Positions 1 through 8,797 of a stretch of DNA of 64,000 bases are shown piece after piece (positions within the stretch are counted from its first letter, which is position 1; the number at the start of each line of letters is the position of its first letter). The position numbers and the translations under genes were made by a program. Below the pieces are notes generated by a model. It was not told the DNA's origin. It did not search any database and worked only from the letters and a program-made list of their open reading frames with translations. The stretch is from the NCBI RefSeq assembly GCF_016900875.1, contig NZ_JAFEUM010000002.1:310001-374000 (forward strand). Direction: 5' to 3'. This stretch comes from Vibrio ulleungensis (lineage in GTDB: Bacteria; Pseudomonadota; Gammaproteobacteria; Enterobacterales; Vibrionaceae).

Positions 1-175
1 ATTGACCGCGTCCATAGGTGTCTAAGCAAAATCCATAGCCATTTGGTTCATCCAGATTGTTGCTTAAAACAATGTAAGGAGGCTCTGTGGGAACTTTTGG
101 CGCCTGGGAAAACACTTGACCAGAAAAACAGATACACGCAGTAACCAATGAGAGTTTAAACATAGAGTGAGTCAT
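1..175 (-). CDS. Secreted protein, N-terminal part only (runs off the window start)
   Basis: Fifty-eight codons are visible without a stop before the window edge. The N-terminus has a typical Sec signal peptide: a short polar start, a hydrophobic stretch of about 15 residues and a likely cleavage after VFSQA. A mature part rich in Pro, Asn and Gly follows, containing YIVLSNNLDEPNGYGF and a Cys. It could be a ricin-type or other beta-rich extracellular domain, but too little is visible to say. A GGGA-type ribosome site precedes the ATG. The frame is open and the signal peptide is convincing, so a gene is likely; the function is not recognised. Confidence 0.6.
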   Translation of the reverse strand, partial: MTHSMFKLSLVTACICFSGQVFSQAPKVPTEPPYIVLSNNLDEPNGYGFCLDTYGRGQ

Positions 176-359
176 AAAAAAGTCCCTTTTTTCGTTGATG
201 AATGTTTAGTCTGCAAACAGGTGTTGCAGCAATATTGACTATAGACTTTGACGAAATATTAAGACAGCGGCTTTACATTACCCATACCGTTTTAAGTATG
301 CAGAGTGTCGTGTAAGACGGCCCGCTTCACGATGCCCAAGTTCAACTCGTTAAACGAAT

Positions 360-391
360 GCGCCCTCAATAAATAACCATATTGAGGGCGC
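360..391 (-). terminator. Strong hairpin downstream of the DUF2797 gene
   Basis: A perfect 12-bp inverted repeat (arms 360-371 and 380-391, GCGCCCTCAATA and its complement) has an 8-nt loop. It sits 46 bp past the stop codon of the leftward gene at 437. Neither side has a good T-run, so it may be a weak or Rho-assisted terminator or an RNA-stabilising hairpin. Confidence 0.45.
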
Positions 392-436
392 GTACGTCGT
401 CTATTTCAAGTAATAGTGTTTGCCGATAAGCTTGAC

Positions 437-1261
437 CTAAGCAAACACTTTCACTTCATAAGAGGAGAATTTTCTGACATTGATAACACCAGTATCAAAG
501 ATAAGGTACTGCCCTTTAATCCCTTTCAATGTCCCCGTCACTTCGGGATTCTTATCGAAATTATGCGAAGTGATTTTCACGGGATGCTCATTCACCGGAT
601 ATGAGATGGCAGTAGTTTCTCCATTGAGCACTTGCACCGCATCGTCTCCAAACTTTTGTCGGATTTCGGTTAACGTATCTTCTACCAGCGGCAATAACTT
701 GGAAAATTTCTCAGCCAAATCCATAGGCTCTCCGTCTTGTTTAAGCAGAGTACGCCAATTGGTTTTGTCTGAGATTTGCTTTGCCAATTCAATTTCGATT
801 AGGCCCGATATATGGCGAGTCTTCACTTTAAAAATCGGCAAGCCTTGCGTGGCCCCTTGATCGACCCAACGTGTTGGAATTTGGTTATGCCGCGTAATAC
901 CCACTTTTAGGCTTGAGGTATTAGACAAGTACACATAGTGGTCAATCATGCAGTTCTCTTCGCCCCACTCTGGCTCACGACAGGTCCCCACGTCGTAATG
1001 GCAAGTTTCGGGCTTCATTATGCACATGTCGCAACTGGCCAGCTTTCTCATGCACACAAAGCAGTGACCTTGAGAGTAACTCTTCTTGGTCTTTTTTCCA
1101 CAAGACGAGCAAAAAATGTTTCCTGTGTGCACAAGTGTTAGCGGCTTTTCTAGAAACTGATTAAGCTCAACCAACTCTTCGCCCACAGGCAATCTGTATT
1201 GAACATCACCACCTAAGCTAGACTTCATTTTGCTTAGCGTTCCCTTTGCGATTAACGACAT
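437..1261 (-). CDS. DUF2797 family protein
   Basis: A 274-aa protein of the DUF2797 family, whose function is unknown. The N-terminal third carries Cys pairs that look like metal ligands (CSSCGKK, then CFVCMRK, CDMCIMK and a CHYDVGTC stretch), suggesting a zinc-ribbon-like module. The middle part (VYLSNTSSLKVGITR) recalls a GIY-YIG-like core. The open frame extends 18 codons further upstream, but the internal ATG at 1261 was chosen: it has AAGG about 9 nt upstream, and the protein then begins MSLIAKG. It is monocistronic and is divergent from the DUF6151 gene at 1443. The family call is fairly sure; the biological role is unknown. Confidence 0.8.
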   Translation of the reverse strand: MSLIAKGTLSKMKSSLGGDVQYRLPVGEELVELNQFLEKPLTLVHTGNIFCSSCGKKTKKSYSQGHCFVCMRKLASCDMCIMKPETCHYDVGTCREPEWGEENCMIDHYVYLSNTSSLKVGITRHNQIPTRWVDQGATQGLPIFKVKTRHISGLIEIELAKQISDKTNWRTLLKQDGEPMDLAEKFSKLLPLVEDTLTEIRQKFGDDAVQVLNGETTAISYPVNEHPVKITSHNFDKNPEVTGTLKGIKGQYLIFDTGVINVRKFSSYEVKVFA

Positions 1262-1442
1262 ACTTTTTGAACCTTTTCGATGAATGCAAAATAATGTAGT
1301 CCCAGAGTGTACCAAGAAGAGTGGCCTGTCAAAACACTTACCATCACGACTGTTGCCCTCAGTTGCCTAGATCGCCGTTCCGTAGTATTTTGCACAACAA
1401 GCATTTTGTTTACTTTCAATAACAATAACCTAGGGACAGCAA

Positions 1443-2024
1443 ATGACCGACGTGAAGCTCAGCTGTAAATGCGGAGAGGTACAAGGACGCTTAAAAGACG
1501 TTACCCCAAAAAGTGGTAATCGCTTGATCTGCTACTGTAAAGATTGCCGCAAGTTTTCTAATCAGTTCGAACATGGAAAGGAATTGCTCGATGAGTTTGG
1601 CGGTTCGGAGGCAGTGCAAGTTGCGCCCTCTAACTTTCGGATCGATAAAGGAATGGAACATGTCGCCTGCATGAGGTTAACCCCCAAAGGTATGAATCGC
1701 TGGTACACCTCTTGTTGTGATACGCCAATTGGTACGGTACCTAAGCCCACTATTCCCTTTATTGGTTTACTGCCAAGTTTTATCGCACCAGAGCACAACC
1801 TAGAGAAAACCTTTGGACCCGTTATTGGTACTGTGTACAGTGAACAAGCAGAAGACCAACAAGGTAACAATCCTCACTTGCCAAAATCGAGCAAATTGAC
1901 TCTCGCGAAAGTTGCGGGGCAAATACTAATATGGAAAGTGATCGGTAAAAGTAAACCTAACCTGTTTTTTGACGCAACAGGAAGACCCATAGTTAAACCG
2001 CTCATTTTAAATCAAGACGCGTAA
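1443..2024 (+). CDS. DUF6151 family (GFA/CENP-V-like zinc protein)
   Basis: A 193-aa cytosolic protein resembling the glutathione-dependent formaldehyde-activating (GFA) fold. The N-terminal KLSCKCGEVQG and the CYCKDCRKF motif supply Cys ligands of the type that bind zinc in this fold, and a later CC pair (YTSCCDTPIG) supplies more. The C-terminal part (GLLPSFIAPEHN) fits DUF6151 better than classical GFA enzymes. No substrate can be assigned. A convincing hairpin terminator follows the stop codon, so the gene is probably a single transcription unit. Confidence 0.75.
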   Translation: MTDVKLSCKCGEVQGRLKDVTPKSGNRLICYCKDCRKFSNQFEHGKELLDEFGGSEAVQVAPSNFRIDKGMEHVACMRLTPKGMNRWYTSCCDTPIGTVPKPTIPFIGLLPSFIAPEHNLEKTFGPVIGTVYSEQAEDQQGNNPHLPKSSKLTLAKVAGQILIWKVIGKSKPNLFFDATGRPIVKPLILNQDA

Positions 2025-2045
2025 TCGTCTTTTTATAACGCATAC

Positions 2046-2078
2046 AACCGCATTGCCATCCTTCGCAATGCGGTTTTA
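2046..2078 (+). terminator. Rho-independent terminator after the DUF6151 gene
   Basis: An 11-bp stem (AACCGCATTGC and its complement, 2046-2056 and 2065-2075) with an 8-nt loop is followed by TTAT. It lies 22 bp after the stop codon and also faces the convergent roxA gene, so it may act in both directions. Confidence 0.7.
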
Positions 2079-2136
2079 TATTGGCTGTTATGCCAATCGA
2101 AGTCATTAACTGGTCAGAAAAATGCTTTGGTGGGCA

Positions 2137-3270
2137 TTAACCGGCAAACCAATACCCTTTGTTTAACAGCGTGCACAGTAGTTCTAATACTTCAGCATCT
2201 ATTGAGGTATCCTCGATGGCGAGGACTTCTTTATCACTCATACTATTCACACAAGCCACCATTGATGGTGACACAGCAAAGACTTCACCATTAATGAACA
2301 CTTTGCTGCGATCGTTTTGATGAAATAGCACCCGCAAACCCGATACTTTTGTAAGATCATTGCCCGCTTGCAAATACTCTGCAAGCTCTTGTGGGTTCCA
2401 TGGCTGCTCGGTAGGAACGATATTAAGTTGATGCCTAGATTGACTCAGCATGCAGCCCATAAAGTCCCCAACCATATCTGGATTGTAAGAGGCGCTGGTC
2501 AACATTTCAGTTAATTCATCGAGCGCAGAAGCACTGATCTCACCATATTGGGCCTGCTTGGACAAATTAGGCTGCTGCCAGTGCTCGTTACCCACATCAT
2601 GTGCCAACACATAATCGGCAAAATTGCTGACTAGCTCTTGCTCGGTTGGAGAGCGGTATCCCATCGAGTAGCTAAGTGATGGCTCCAATGCATATCCACA
2701 ATGAGGAAAACCAGGTGGTATATACAAAATATCACCAGGCTCTAGCACGTCTTCGATGATTGGATCAAACGATTCAATCTGACGCAACCCACTGCTTAGG
2801 TTTGTTTCGGTATACTGACCTACATCTTTATCGCCTACACTCCAGTGACGACGCCCCATACCTTGAATGATAAACACATCATATTGATCAATGTGTGGGC
2901 CTACACCGCCATCCTTGGTTGAAAAACTGATCATTACATCGTCAAACAACCAGTTAGGCATACCTTTAAACGGTTCGACCAATTGCGCAGCACCTTGATG
3001 CCAATGATTTGCAGCTTGCACAATAAAAGACCAGTTTGTTTCGGGAAGCTCGGCAAACTTTTCTTCAGAAAACGGCCCATGCTCAGCAATCCATTGACTG
3101 TCAATATTTGACACAAAGCGAGAGTCAACTTCTTCTTCCAGAGTTAGACCTGCCAACTCATCGGGAGAGAGTGGGTCCACAAACTGTTGAAAGCCTTGCT
3201 TGATGATTGTGGGTTTCTTTTGCCAGTAGGTTTCTAAAAACTGATCGAGAGAAAAACAAAGTTGGTACAT
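2137..3270 (-). CDS. roxA: Ribosomal protein uL16 arginine hydroxylase (RoxA/YcfD-type)
   Basis: A 377-aa cupin dioxygenase of the JmjC-like ROX family, which uses Fe(II) and 2-oxoglutarate to hydroxylate an arginine of ribosomal protein uL16. The metal motif HxD is visible in GVGPHIDQYDVF, the partner His in IPPGFPHCGYALE, and the family hallmark YSMGYRSPT follows. The C-terminal winged-helix region ends normally (LLNKGYWFAG). The ATG at 3270 was preferred to the longer frame because AAGG lies 6 nt upstream and the protein then starts like E. coli YcfD. The family assignment is confident; activity on uL16 is inferred from the family. Confidence 0.9.
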   Translation of the reverse strand: MYQLCFSLDQFLETYWQKKPTIIKQGFQQFVDPLSPDELAGLTLEEEVDSRFVSNIDSQWIAEHGPFSEEKFAELPETNWSFIVQAANHWHQGAAQLVEPFKGMPNWLFDDVMISFSTKDGGVGPHIDQYDVFIIQGMGRRHWSVGDKDVGQYTETNLSSGLRQIESFDPIIEDVLEPGDILYIPPGFPHCGYALEPSLSYSMGYRSPTEQELVSNFADYVLAHDVGNEHWQQPNLSKQAQYGEISASALDELTEMLTSASYNPDMVGDFMGCMLSQSRHQLNIVPTEQPWNPQELAEYLQAGNDLTKVSGLRVLFHQNDRSKVFINGEVFAVSPSMVACVNSMSDKEVLAIEDTSIDAEVLELLCTLLNKGYWFAG

Positions 3271-3488
3271 GTGTGCCTTGGAAATGGGAATTGATTTTGT
3301 GCGGCAGTATAGCCTAAAACACACAAGCTTTAGGCAGCATTTTTGGTTCTGCTTTTGATTGCGCTAGGAGCTTTGAGTTCACAGACGCACTAACAGCAGA
3401 TGGCGACAGTTAAACTGGCGTCAACGCGGCATTGATACTGGCGACGATTAATACTATAGTGCGCCGTCATACACATAGGAGCACAAAT

Positions 3489-3656
3489 ATGTTTGATGAT
3501 CTTCCCCAGCTTTCTCACAAAGAACAGCAGCAAGCGGTAGAAAAAATCCAGCAAATGATGTCGGAAGGTATCAGCACCGGCCAAGCGATTAAAATCGTGG
3601 CTGACGAAATTCGCGCCGAAGCGGCAAGAAACAAAGCGGCGAAAGATGAATCCTAA
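3489..3656 (+). CDS. yoaH: UPF0181 protein YoaH
   Basis: A 55-aa small protein beginning [20 protein letters not shown], characteristic of the UPF0181/YoaH family of gammaproteobacteria. Its function is unknown. The frame opens earlier (3432), but the ATG at 3489 has a good AGGAG site 7 nt upstream and matches the usual family length. The protein is predicted to be helical and soluble. A strong terminator directly follows the stop, so it is monocistronic. Confidence 0.85.
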   Translation: MFDDLPQLSHKEQQQAVEKIQQMMSEGISTGQAIKIVADEIRAEAARNKAAKDES

Positions 3657-3690
3657 AAAATGGTTCAGCATTAGCTGAGCCATTTTTTTT
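3655..3690 (+). terminator. Rho-independent terminator after yoaH
   Basis: The hairpin AAAATGGTTCAGC-ATTA-GCTGAGCCATTTT, followed by an eight-T run, overlaps the yoaH stop codon. The A-run on its 5' side lets it serve the convergent HAD gene as well. Confidence 0.85.
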
Positions 3691-3717
3691 AACACCATTT
3701 TGTATTAAGCCTCTGTT

Positions 3718-4524
3718 TTAAGAAAGGATTAGTTCTTCAACAACCAGCGCGATACCATCGTCTTCATGGCTCGCCGTCACTCTGTCCGCAATGGCCTTAG
3801 TGTCCTCATCCGCATTATCCATCGCAACACCTACGCCGGACATCTGCAACATCGCTCTGTCGTTACCAGCGTCGCCAAAGCTTAAAACTTCGTCCATCGA
3901 TATCCCTTTGTCTTCAGCGATGGCCTTTAATGCCACCCCTTTATTCACTTCTGGGTTTAAAAACTCAAAAAAGATGGGTGCACTTTGTACCAAAGTAAAC
4001 TGCTCGGCCAAATGATTGGGTAACTTAGCAATTCCATCGGTCAAACGCTCTGGTTCACTGACCATTAATACCTTGATGATCGGATGGTCATCTTCTAAGT
4101 CATCAAAGTTATATTCAGTGACATCGACTTTATTTACTTTAGCTTCATGAGCGGTTTGAGGGTTGTGACGAGGTGTAATGACGCCGTGGACGGTCGAGAA
4201 TGCGTGCATACTCAAGCCAAGTTTATCGACTTCTTGTTTGATCATCTTCGCGTCTTTGCCTGTGATACCTTTGCTCAGTAACGTTTTATCCTTAGTCAAA
4301 TTACTCGATAATGCGCCGTTAAAGCTGATCATGTAATTGGGTTTCGACGCTATCTTGAGCTGTTCCCATATCGGTGCGATACCAACATTAGGCCTGCCCG
4401 ACGCCAACACAATTTCTACGCCTTTAGCGTGTGCATCCGCAAGGGCCTTTTGTGTACGAGGTGAAATTGTCTTGTCTTTTTTTAGTAACGTACCGTCGAG
4501 ATCTAGAGCGATCAATTTAATCAT
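3718..4524 (-). CDS. yidA: Cof-type HAD-IIB sugar phosphatase (YidA-like)
   Basis: A 268-aa HAD-superfamily phosphatase of the Cof/YidA type, which dephosphorylates small sugar phosphates in the cytosol. Motif I is DLDGTLL near residue 10, motif II is the SGR segment (LASGRPN), motif III includes the Lys of NKGVALK, and motif IV is FGDAGND. The C2B cap lies between motifs II and III. Length and ending (VVEELILS) match the family. It is a single gene with AAGG upstream of the ATG. E. coli has several paralogues, so the exact orthology to yidA is moderately certain. Confidence 0.82.
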   Translation of the reverse strand: MIKLIALDLDGTLLKKDKTISPRTQKALADAHAKGVEIVLASGRPNVGIAPIWEQLKIASKPNYMISFNGALSSNLTKDKTLLSKGITGKDAKMIKQEVDKLGLSMHAFSTVHGVITPRHNPQTAHEAKVNKVDVTEYNFDDLEDDHPIIKVLMVSEPERLTDGIAKLPNHLAEQFTLVQSAPIFFEFLNPEVNKGVALKAIAEDKGISMDEVLSFGDAGNDRAMLQMSGVGVAMDNADEDTKAIADRVTASHEDDGIALVVEELILS

Positions 4525-4772
4525 TTTACCAATGCCTTATGAACAATTTGAAGAAGCCATATTCTGAGAGCATTCCACCTTACAGCTTCGTAATTGCGCA
4601 TGCAATCGCACGCCTAAAGGATAGCGAACCAAAAAATTTCACGCTTCAATACTAATTTGGCGTGATATACGTAAAGAATATAAGGTTAATCTAGCCTCAG
4701 CGGTGTCAATTTGTAAACGTATGGAATACTATAACAATAACTAAAGACCGCTCTGAGCTATATGGACTTCAA

Positions 4773-5789
4773 ATGAGCCAAGACGACATCGCCAAAGCAA
4801 CACATATATTAAAGCAAACTGTTCCATTGATGATGCAGCATAAAGTTGCCGCTACGCCGCCCAATTATGCACTGTGGTATACCTATGTTGAACAGTCTAA
4901 CCCAGACCTAAACAGTTCATTAGATTCAATTGTCAAAGAAAAGAAGCCGTGCACTCCAAGTACCAACGAAACACTCTATAAACAGTACATAGCCGGTACG
5001 CAAGAAACCAGTTTTGATGAGCTAAAAAGAAACCTAGAACTTATGGTAGCCGAGTTATCGAGCACCATGAACACAACACTATTAGACAGCTCCGATTTTT
5101 CACAAAAAATAGACACCAGCTTCGCCCAACTCGAGCGTGTGGAAAACGAAGGCCTATCGATGGACCAGGTTATGGACACCGTTCGGCTGCTGGTAAAAGA
5201 GTCAAAATCAATACGCCATTCCACCAGCTTTTTCACTAGCCAACTAAACAACGCAACCAGCGAAATTGCCAAACTTAAACAGCAGCTTCAAGAAGTCCAA
5301 AAGGATGCTTTGTTTGATGCCTTATCTGGCTTGTACAATCGCCGAGCGTTTGACAAAGATATACAGATGCTTTGCGCAAGTGGTGATGCGTTCAGTCTAG
5401 TTCTGCTGGATTTGGACCACTTTAAAAAGCTGAATGATGACTACAGTCACTTACTTGGTGATGCGGTGATCCGTGCCGTCGCCAATCGACTAAAAGCCGT
5501 GAGTCGTGAAGGCATTAGTGCGTATCGTTATGGTGGTGAAGAGTTTGCACTCATAGTACCAGACAAAGATTTGCGCATTGCTCGCCACTATGCCGAAACT
5601 GCAAGACGTTCGATTGAGAAAATCGCGGTTAAAGACAAGCAAAGTGGCCGCAGTGTTTCCTCTATTACCGCGTCGTTTGGCGTTGCCGAGATAGACGAAA
5701 AAGAAAGTGCGCTGTCATTGATTGGGCGAGCGGACAAATTGCTGTATGAAGCGAAACAACTGGGTCGAAACCGAGTTATGCCGCTTTAG
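4773..5789 (+). CDS. Diguanylate cyclase with N-terminal coiled-coil region
   Basis: A 338-aa soluble protein ending in a GGDEF domain (about residues 175-338) that would make cyclic di-GMP from GTP. The active-site loop GGEEF is intact (residues 254-258), as are LLDLDHFKKLND and the closing RADKLLYEAKQLGRN. The first 170 residues contain no transmembrane segment; they form a helical, partly coiled-coil sensory region seen in other cytosolic Vibrio and Pseudomonas cyclases. The product-inhibition I-site RxxD is not present: the corresponding residues read REGI (245-248). It is probably active but not subject to canonical feedback inhibition. Single gene, followed at 60 bp by the aldo-keto reductase. 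Confidence 0.88.
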   Translation: MSQDDIAKATHILKQTVPLMMQHKVAATPPNYALWYTYVEQSNPDLNSSLDSIVKEKKPCTPSTNETLYKQYIAGTQETSFDELKRNLELMVAELSSTMNTTLLDSSDFSQKIDTSFAQLERVENEGLSMDQVMDTVRLLVKESKSIRHSTSFFTSQLNNATSEIAKLKQQLQEVQKDALFDALSGLYNRRAFDKDIQMLCASGDAFSLVLLDLDHFKKLNDDYSHLLGDAVIRAVANRLKAVSREGISAYRYGGEEFALIVPDKDLRIARHYAETARRSIEKIAVKDKQSGRSVSSITASFGVAEIDEKESALSLIGRADKLLYEAKQLGRNRVMPL

Positions 5790-5848
5790 CTACGCTTGGC
5801 ACAATCAATTGTGCTAACGTAGTGATACACCAGCAAGGAGAAGCCAGA

Positions 5849-6901
5849 ATGGATTATGTGAAACTAGGCAGCAGCGATATTAACGTGTCGAATATTTGCC
5901 TTGGTAGTATGACGTGGGGTAAACAAAACAACCAGACCGATGCGGATCAGCAAATTGACTACGCATTGGCGCAAGGGGTGAACTTCATCGATACAGCAGA
6001 AATGTATGCAGTGCCCCCTACTCCCGATACATACGGCACAACAGAGGCCATTATTGGTGATTGGATCGCAAGACACCAAAACCAACGTAAAGACCTAACT
6101 ATCGCTACAAAAATTGCGGGGACGGGTCTTCCTTGGGTTCGAAATGGCGGACCTATTACTGGCGAAGCGGTTATTCAAGCCGTTGACCAGTCTCTAAAGC
6201 GATTACAAACCGACTACATCGATCTTTATCAACTGCACTGGCCAAATCGAACTTCTCCCCATTTTGGCAAGCAGTGGCCCGGTCAAATTCGGTTTACGGA
6301 CGTTGATCCTCAGCACGAACGTAACCAAATGCTGGAGATATTACATGCTCTCGATGACTGCGTAAAAATGGGTAAAATCCGTCATGTCGGCCTTTCAGAC
6401 GAAACCACTTGGGGGATAACCACTTATTTAGAGCTTTCTAAGACGCACGGCCTCCCCAAAATGGTCTCTATTCAAAATGAATTTAACTTACTGAGCCTAA
6501 AAGATTGGCCTTATCTTATTGAACAGTGCGTGCATCAGAATGTTGCCTACTTACCTTGGTCACCGCTTGCAAGTGGTGTCTTAAGCGGAAAATACGCAAA
6601 TGGTGCCCGCCCCGAAGGCAGTCGCTGGTCAATCAGCAATCCGCGGGGTCTACACAGAGATACGCCTCAAACTCATCAAGCCGTCGAGTGTTACGTAAAC
6701 ATTGCTAAGCAAGCCAATCTTACGCCTGCACAATTGGCGCTGGCGTGGTGCAAGCAAGTCGACGGCGTCACGTCGACTATTATTGGCGCAACCTCAAAGC
6801 AGCAACTCATTGAAGATATCGCTGCATTTGACGTTGTTTTGGACCAAGAAACGCTCGACATCATTGGTCAGACGATCCGTCAATTTCCAGCCACTTTTTA
6901 G
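5849..6901 (+). CDS. tas: NADP(H)-dependent aldo-keto reductase, Tas-like
   Basis: A 350-aa aldo-keto reductase resembling E. coli Tas. Family features are LGSMTWGKQN near the N-terminus, the catalytic region FIDTAEMYAVPPTP (Asp and Tyr), DLYQLHWPNR with the catalytic His, and STIIGATSKQQL in the NADP-binding C-terminal part. The start at 5849 follows an AAGGAG site by 8 nt; the upstream in-frame codons are not family-like. The physiological substrate is unknown. The two downstream genes (6949 and 7653) are in the same direction with short gaps and probably form a loose operon with it. Confidence 0.86.
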   Translation: MDYVKLGSSDINVSNICLGSMTWGKQNNQTDADQQIDYALAQGVNFIDTAEMYAVPPTPDTYGTTEAIIGDWIARHQNQRKDLTIATKIAGTGLPWVRNGGPITGEAVIQAVDQSLKRLQTDYIDLYQLHWPNRTSPHFGKQWPGQIRFTDVDPQHERNQMLEILHALDDCVKMGKIRHVGLSDETTWGITTYLELSKTHGLPKMVSIQNEFNLLSLKDWPYLIEQCVHQNVAYLPWSPLASGVLSGKYANGARPEGSRWSISNPRGLHRDTPQTHQAVECYVNIAKQANLTPAQLALAWCKQVDGVTSTIIGATSKQQLIEDIAAFDVVLDQETLDIIGQTIRQFPATF

Positions 6902-6948
6902 TCATAGACCTCGCCCAACACGCGAGCTAAGTTCAACAAGGATATTCA

Positions 6949-7626
6949 ATGACATTCCCGTCAAATTCCACTGTCATTGTTGCCGGTAGCACGGGCTTAA
7001 TTGGCTCTTCAGTTATTAAGCAGTTGCTACTAGAGCCCAATGTTTGCAGTGTGACTGCGCTTAGCAGACGACCGTTACCTTTTCAGGCAGAAAAGTTACA
7101 GGTTGCGATACACTCCCCACTGGCTGTGCCAGTCGAGCCAGGTACTGAAACCACTTATCACTATGGGTTTATTTGCCTTGGGACAACGATAAAGCAAGCG
7201 GGCTCTAAAGACGCGCTCGAAGCCATTGACCGCCACTTGGTCGTGAATATTGCCGAGCAAATGAAAACTGCTGGCGTTCGCCACCTTGCTGTCGTGTCCT
7301 CCATTGGCGCGAATGCCAAATCAGCATCGCACTACCTTCGCTGTAAAGGGTTGATGGAACAAGAAGTCAAAGCCTTGGGCTTTGACAGCTTAGTGTTTGC
7401 CCAGCCGGGCCCCTTATCGGGTGAGCGAGAAACCACTCGCAAAGACGAAGTATTACTTCAACGGGTATCTAAGTGGATAGAGCCACTTATGGTTGCAGGG
7501 TTGAAAAAGTATGTGCCTATTTCTGGCGAAGATGTCGCAACAGCTATGATGAGCGCTGTGACTCAACCCAACGCAAAAAGTGTTCAGCGACTCAACACAA
7601 TTGAATTACGCAATCTAATACCTTAA
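6949..7626 (+). CDS. NAD(P)H-binding Rossmann-fold oxidoreductase (HTATIP2-like atypical SDR)
   Basis: A 225-aa protein with an N-terminal nucleotide-binding Rossmann signature (VIVAGSTGLIGSSVIKQLL). The strand motif SSIGANAKSASHYLRCKG carries the Ser, Tyr and Lys arrangement of atypical short-chain dehydrogenases. The closest known type is the HTATIP2/YwnB group, whose substrates are mostly unknown. It starts 47 bp after tas with an AAGGATAT site upstream, so it may be co-transcribed with tas and the threonine-aldolase-like gene. Confidence 0.75.
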   Translation: MTFPSNSTVIVAGSTGLIGSSVIKQLLLEPNVCSVTALSRRPLPFQAEKLQVAIHSPLAVPVEPGTETTYHYGFICLGTTIKQAGSKDALEAIDRHLVVNIAEQMKTAGVRHLAVVSSIGANAKSASHYLRCKGLMEQEVKALGFDSLVFAQPGPLSGERETTRKDEVLLQRVSKWIEPLMVAGLKKYVPISGEDVATAMMSAVTQPNAKSVQRLNTIELRNLIP

Positions 7627-7652
7627 ACCATCAAGCTTCAGGTTAAATCACC

Positions 7653-8717
7653 ATGTCACAACAGCTAAAAAATCAGTGCTCTATTCATATTCCAGGAAAT
7701 GCCGAGCCAACACCTGCCGAACATTTTGAGCAAATGGCCGCGTGGTGTGAAAAGCACCAAGTCGACCATGACGTTTACGGTGATGGAGCAACACTGCAAC
7801 AGTTTGAATCAAAAATTGCGACACTTTTAGGCTATGAAGCCGCGATGTTCGTCGTTTCTGGCACTATGACGCAACCGACTTTGCTGGAAATGGTCACCCA
7901 ACAATCGGGCAAGTCCAACGTTGTGATGCACAGCAGTAGTCACATTCTTTTGCATGAAAATCAAGGATTTCAACTGCAAAACCGTTTCAATGTCCTTCCT
8001 GTCGGGCACCGATTTTCACCGTGGACAACCAATGACTTAGCTCAAATTGTCGATCCGATAGCCGCGGTCCTCTATGAGCTGCCGATGAGGGAAATCGGTG
8101 GACAACTTCCAGTGTGGGAAGAGCTACAAGAAATCAAAGCTCACTGCCGTCGCAACAATATTCACATGCATATGGATGGCGCAAGATTGTGGGAATGCTC
8201 AGCCTTTTACGACAAAAGCTATAAAGAGATCTGCTCAGGATTCAATACCACCTATGTCTCACTGTATAAGGGCATAGGTGGAATGGGTGGCTCTATGCTG
8301 TGCGGCAGTCAATCTATGATTAATGCGGCAAAAGTGTGGATGCAGCGTGTTGGTGGCAACTTGTACCATAGAACACCTTACGTGGTATCAGCAATGATGC
8401 AGTTTGACCAACGTATCGACGCCATGCCAGACCTCTTTAAGCGTACCCAAGAGCTTTACCAACTGCTCAACCACTACCCCACATTGCAACCCGTGCCAGT
8501 GAAACCAAACGCGAACATGTTGCACCTTTATCTGCCTCACAGCTATGAGAGCGCTGTCAACATTCGCGATACCTTGGCCAAAGAGCACGGAGTTTGGATT
8601 GGTAACCCGCAGCGAACCGATAACCCTATGCAGTCAAAAATTGAATGGTATGTAGGGGATAATCTACTTGCAATACCAAATGCCAAAATAGAAAAAGTTC
8701 TTTTGGCATTAAGCTAA
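7653..8717 (+). CDS. Threonine aldolase-family PLP enzyme (beta-eliminating lyase)
   Basis: A 354-aa fold-type I PLP enzyme of the threonine aldolase/beta-eliminating lyase family. The cofactor-anchoring Asp is in MDGARLW (about D175), and the Schiff-base lysine is in SLYKGIGGMGGS (about K206). The typical substrate is L-allo- or L-threonine, cleaved to glycine and acetaldehyde. Several regions, including an unusual N-terminus (IHIPGNAEPTPAEHF), differ from E. coli LtaE, so another beta-hydroxy amino acid is possible. It lies 26 bp after the SDR gene and before a clear terminator. Confidence 0.8.
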   Translation: MSQQLKNQCSIHIPGNAEPTPAEHFEQMAAWCEKHQVDHDVYGDGATLQQFESKIATLLGYEAAMFVVSGTMTQPTLLEMVTQQSGKSNVVMHSSSHILLHENQGFQLQNRFNVLPVGHRFSPWTTNDLAQIVDPIAAVLYELPMREIGGQLPVWEELQEIKAHCRRNNIHMHMDGARLWECSAFYDKSYKEICSGFNTTYVSLYKGIGGMGGSMLCGSQSMINAAKVWMQRVGGNLYHRTPYVVSAMMQFDQRIDAMPDLFKRTQELYQLLNHYPTLQPVPVKPNANMLHLYLPHSYESAVNIRDTLAKEHGVWIGNPQRTDNPMQSKIEWYVGDNLLAIPNAKIEKVLLALS

Positions 8718-8765
8718 TTCTGTTTAGCCAATACCCTATAAGACACAGCCTCCCTATATAATAGT

Positions 8766-8791
8766 AAGCCTCTCATCGAGAGGCTTTTTTG
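8766..8791 (+). terminator. Rho-independent terminator between convergent genes
   Basis: A 9-bp stem AAGCCTCTC / GAGAGGCTT with the 3-nt loop ATC is followed by T6. It lies 48 bp after the PLP enzyme and 7 bp before the end of the convergent cytochrome b561 gene. Confidence 0.88.
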
Positions 8792-8797
8792 GCGTAA

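Noticed and set aside
416..860. Plus-strand open frames of 62 and 126 codons near the window start
   Set aside because: They are antisense to the DUF2797 gene and lack a ribosome site and a recognisable domain.
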